Source: an uncultured Porphyromonadaceae bacterium
GTDB taxonomy: Bacteria; Bacteroidota; Bacteroidia; Bacteroidales; Muribaculaceae
Assembly (NCBI GenBank): GCA_947643665.1
Contig: CANRWW010000001.1
Coordinates: 186,001 to 250,000 of the forward strand
Direction of reading: 5' to 3'
DNA length: 64,000 bases
Shown piece after piece: positions 61,769-64,000 of this stretch. The position numbers and the translations under genes are program-made. The notes under the pieces were generated by a model, which did not search any database, had not been told where the DNA came from, and saw nothing but the letters and a program-made list of their open reading frames with translations. How positions within the stretch are numbered: position 1 is the first letter of the stretch; each line of letters begins with the position of its first letter.

Positions 61769-64000
61769 ATGGCACAGAACAACAGTTTTACGACCGAAGC
61801 CGAGGACCGGCAGATTGAAGACGCTTTCCGAGAGGTTCTTGAGGGTTATCTTAAAAGCAACCACAGGAAAAAAGTGGAGATCATAGAGCGTGCTTTCCAT
61901 TTTGCAAAGGAAGCGCACAAGGGGATCCGCCGACGTTCGGGAGAGCCTTATATCTTGCATCCTATCGCCGTGGCTAAGATTGCCAGCCAGGAGATCGGGC
62001 TGGGTTCCACATCAATCTGTGCCGCGTTGCTCCACGATGTCGTGGAGGACACGGAATTCACTGTGGAGGACATAGAGCAGAATTTCGGGAAAAAGATAGC
62101 GCAGCTTGTAGCGGGACTTACAAAAATTTCCGGTGGTATTTTCGGAGACAAGGCTTCGGCACAGGCTGAAAACTTCCGCAAACTGCTCCTTACGATGAGC
62201 GAGGACATACGTGTGGTGTTGCTGAAAATGGCGGATCGCTTGCATAATATGCGCACTCTCGGCTCAATGGCGCCGAACAAGCAGTATAAGATCGCCGGTG
62301 AGACACTATACATATACGCCCCGCTGGCCCATCGCCTCGGATTGTTCAAGATCAAGACAGAACTGGAGGATCTGAGTTTCAAATATGAGCATCCCGATGC
62401 ATACCGCCAGATAAGCGAAAAGATACAGGCAACCCAGGAGCACCGCACAGGGATATACAACAATTTCGCGCGTCCAGTGCTTGAAAAGCTGGATGCGATG
62501 GGGCTTAAATATACTGCCAAAGCGAGGGTGAAATCCGTATACTCCATTTGGAACAAAATGGAGACCAAACATATACCTTTTGAGGAAGTATATGATCTGT
62601 ATGCCGCGCGCATTGTTTTCGATTGTCCGGATCCTGCCAAGGAAAAAAGTATCTGCTGGCAGATTTATTCTGCCATAACCGACATATACAGGCTGCATCC
62701 TGAGCGCACCCGCGACTGGATCTCAAGTCCGAAAGCCAATGGTTACCAGGCGTTGCATCTTACTGTAATGGGACCGGACGGCAACTGGATAGAGGTGCAG
62801 ATACGCTCCCGCCGCATGGATGAGATAGCTGAAAAGGGTTTTGCCGCGCACTGGAAGTATAAAGTAGGTGAGGGGGAAGAGGAGTCGGAGCTTGATGCAT
62901 GGCTCCATACCATCAAGGATATACTTGATGATCCGGAACCGAATGCCCTTGATTTCCTTGATACGCTTAAGCTCAACTTGTTTGCTTCGGAAATTGTAGT
63001 TTTTACTCCAAAAGGGGAGTTGCTGACGCTTCCGATGGATGCAACCGTGCTTGATGTAGCTTTCAATCTTCACACACAGATCGGATGCCATTGTATTGCA
63101 GGAAAAGTGAATCATAAACTTGTGCCGCTCAGTCAGAGGCTTAATTCGGGTGACCAGGTGGAGGTGTTGACCTCCCAGAGCCAGGTGCCTAAACCGGAGT
63201 GGATGGAGTTTCTGAGCACGGCGAAAGGAAAATCGCGTCTGCGTGCGGCTCTTCGAAAACTGCATCAGCCGGCAATTGCTGCGGGTAAAGAAATTTTCAC
63301 CAAATTTCTAAAGGAAAACGAGATTGCAGACAACAATATAGCCATAACCAAGGTTATGGGGCTTTTCAAGGCTGGCAGCCGCGAGGAGTTTTATTATCTG
63401 CTGGGCAACCAGGAAATAGTGCTCAACGACTATGTGGTGAAGACGCTCAAGAAACAAAGTTCTACCACAAAACGGTTGCTGGACAGGCTGTTGTTCCGCC
63501 AAAGCAAGCCCGTTGTGGCAAAAGAGGAAAACACGCAGGAGAACCGGCCGTCCATTAACATGAAAGATACATACATACTTCGCTATGATGAGAACGGCAA
63601 CGGCAATTTCCGTTTTTCCGATTGCTGCAATCCGATTCCCGGCGACGATGTGCTCGGTTTCGTGGAGGAAAACGGCAGTGTCGTTGTGCATGCTTTGGAT
63701 TGTCCTCGCGCAAATGCGCTGAAGGCAAGTTTCGGCCCGCGCATAGTCAGTACGCGATGGGAAGTTGATGATGTCAGATTCCTCGCCCATGTACGCATAG
63801 AAGGTATTGACCGTCATGGCATACTGAATGAACTTATATCGCTTATTTCCTCTGATCTGTCACTTGATATCCGCGCGCTTGATATCCGCGCCGAGAAAGA
63901 AGTGTTTTTCTGTGATCTTTCGGTAATGGTGACTGATGTGACGGAGGTTAATTCCCTATGTGCGAAAGTCAAGAAATTATCGGGAGTGCAGAAAGCCGCC
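61769..64000 (+). CDS. Bifunctional (p)ppGpp synthetase/hydrolase RelA/SpoT family (3' end outside window)
   Basis: ATG at 61769 starts MAQNNSFTTEAEDRQIEDAF and the frame stays open through 744 codons to the window edge. The HD hydrolase domain has HFAKEAHKGIRRRSGE, LLHDVVEDTEFTVEDI and MADRLHNMRT, with the His-Asp metal site. The synthetase domain has ARVKSVYSIWNKMETK, YDLYAARIVFDC and SSPKANGYQALHLTVMGP. A TGS domain (VVFTPKGELLTLPMDATV) follows, and the window ends within the ACT domain. Only a few residues are probably missing. All motifs look intact, so it should both make and break the alarmone that governs the stringent response. Confidence 0.96.
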   Translation, partial: MAQNNSFTTEAEDRQIEDAFREVLEGYLKSNHRKKVEIIERAFHFAKEAHKGIRRRSGEPYILHPIAVAKIASQEIGLGSTSICAALLHDVVEDTEFTVEDIEQNFGKKIAQLVAGLTKISGGIFGDKASAQAENFRKLLLTMSEDIRVVLLKMADRLHNMRTLGSMAPNKQYKIAGETLYIYAPLAHRLGLFKIKTELEDLSFKYEHPDAYRQISEKIQATQEHRTGIYNNFARPVLEKLDAMGLKYTAKARVKSVYSIWNKMETKHIPFEEVYDLYAARIVFDCPDPAKEKSICWQIYSAITDIYRLHPERTRDWISSPKANGYQALHLTVMGPDGNWIEVQIRSRRMDEIAEKGFAAHWKYKVGEGEEESELDAWLHTIKDILDDPEPNALDFLDTLKLNLFASEIVVFTPKGELLTLPMDATVLDVAFNLHTQIGCHCIAGKVNHKLVPLSQRLNSGDQVEVLTSQSQVPKPEWMEFLSTAKGKSRLRAALRKLHQPAIAAGKEIFTKFLKENEIADNNIAITKVMGLFKAGSREEFYYLLGNQEIVLNDYVVKTLKKQSSTTKRLLDRLLFRQSKPVVAKEENTQENRPSINMKDTYILRYDENGNGNFRFSDCCNPIPGDDVLGFVEENGSVVVHALDCPRANALKASFGPRIVSTRWEVDDVRFLAHVRIEGIDRHGILNELISLISSDLSLDIRALDIRAEKEVFFCDLSVMVTDVTEVNSLCAKVKKLSGVQKAA

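Noticed and set aside
1-64000. CRISPR array, insertion sequence or rRNA operon
   Set aside because: No regularly spaced repeats, no transposase-like frames and no rRNA sequence were seen.

Overview
The window comes from a Bacteroidales genome, most likely Muribaculaceae-like. This assignment is inferred from gene families and promoter style, not from a 16S gene. Supporting signs are a type IX secretion C-terminal domain, a BspA-type leucine-rich repeat protein, SecD-SecF fused as one protein, Bacteroidetes-restricted families (DUF4271, GLUG lipoprotein, DUF5715, DUF1080), and promoters of the Bacteroidetes form TTTG-N19-TAnnTTTG in place of classical -35/-10 boxes.

Left end (1-8300, mostly + strand): the 3' part of a gingipain-like C25 peptidase with a type IX sorting domain, a secreted LRR protein, a small lipoprotein on the other strand, a large secreted protein with a glycosidase-like and a deacetylase-like part, an SRP RNA gene with its own promoter and terminator, a minimal polyprenyl-phosphate sugar transferase and a GDP-mannose 6-dehydrogenase-like enzyme. 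Then comes an orphan phage-type terminase large subunit (8434-10386, -) with no other phage gene around it.

Centre (10.7-26.2 kb, - strand): the division and cell wall (dcw) operon, read from the right as rsmH, ftsL, ftsI, murE, mraY, murD, ftsW, murG, murC, ftsQ, ftsA, ftsZ, ending in a strong palindromic terminator. mraZ is missing from its usual place before rsmH. Right of it, 26.3-36.7 kb (- strand) carries a GLUG lipoprotein, a sirtuin, a small membrane protein and a polysaccharide-assembly group: an NAD-dependent epimerase, two GT4 glycosyltransferases, a CapK-like adenylate-forming enzyme and a heparinase II/III protein, with an Lrp/AsnC regulator inside.

Right part: secDF, with a well-supported promoter and a leader of about 240 nt that holds a 21-codon mini-ORF; a flippase-like membrane protein; a divergent AraC regulator; a tightly packed set DUF4271-hemD-rnpA-yidD-tatD; a Na/Pi cotransporter; a three-gene operon for 3-keto-sugar-type chemistry (DUF1080/HEAT, Gfo/Idh/MocA oxidoreductase, double DUF1080); AsmA-like, DUF5715 and low-molecular-weight phosphatase genes. 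On the + strand follow a class I aminotransferase and tyrS, then tRNA-Leu(UAA) on the - strand, an ECF sigma factor with a four-helix membrane protein, and finally relA/spoT, which runs off the window edge.

Most of the window is ordinary housekeeping. The items most worth a second look are the secDF leader, the orphan terminase with its hairpins, the unusual SRP RNA apical loop, the ECF sigma/membrane-protein pair and the 3-keto-sugar operon.
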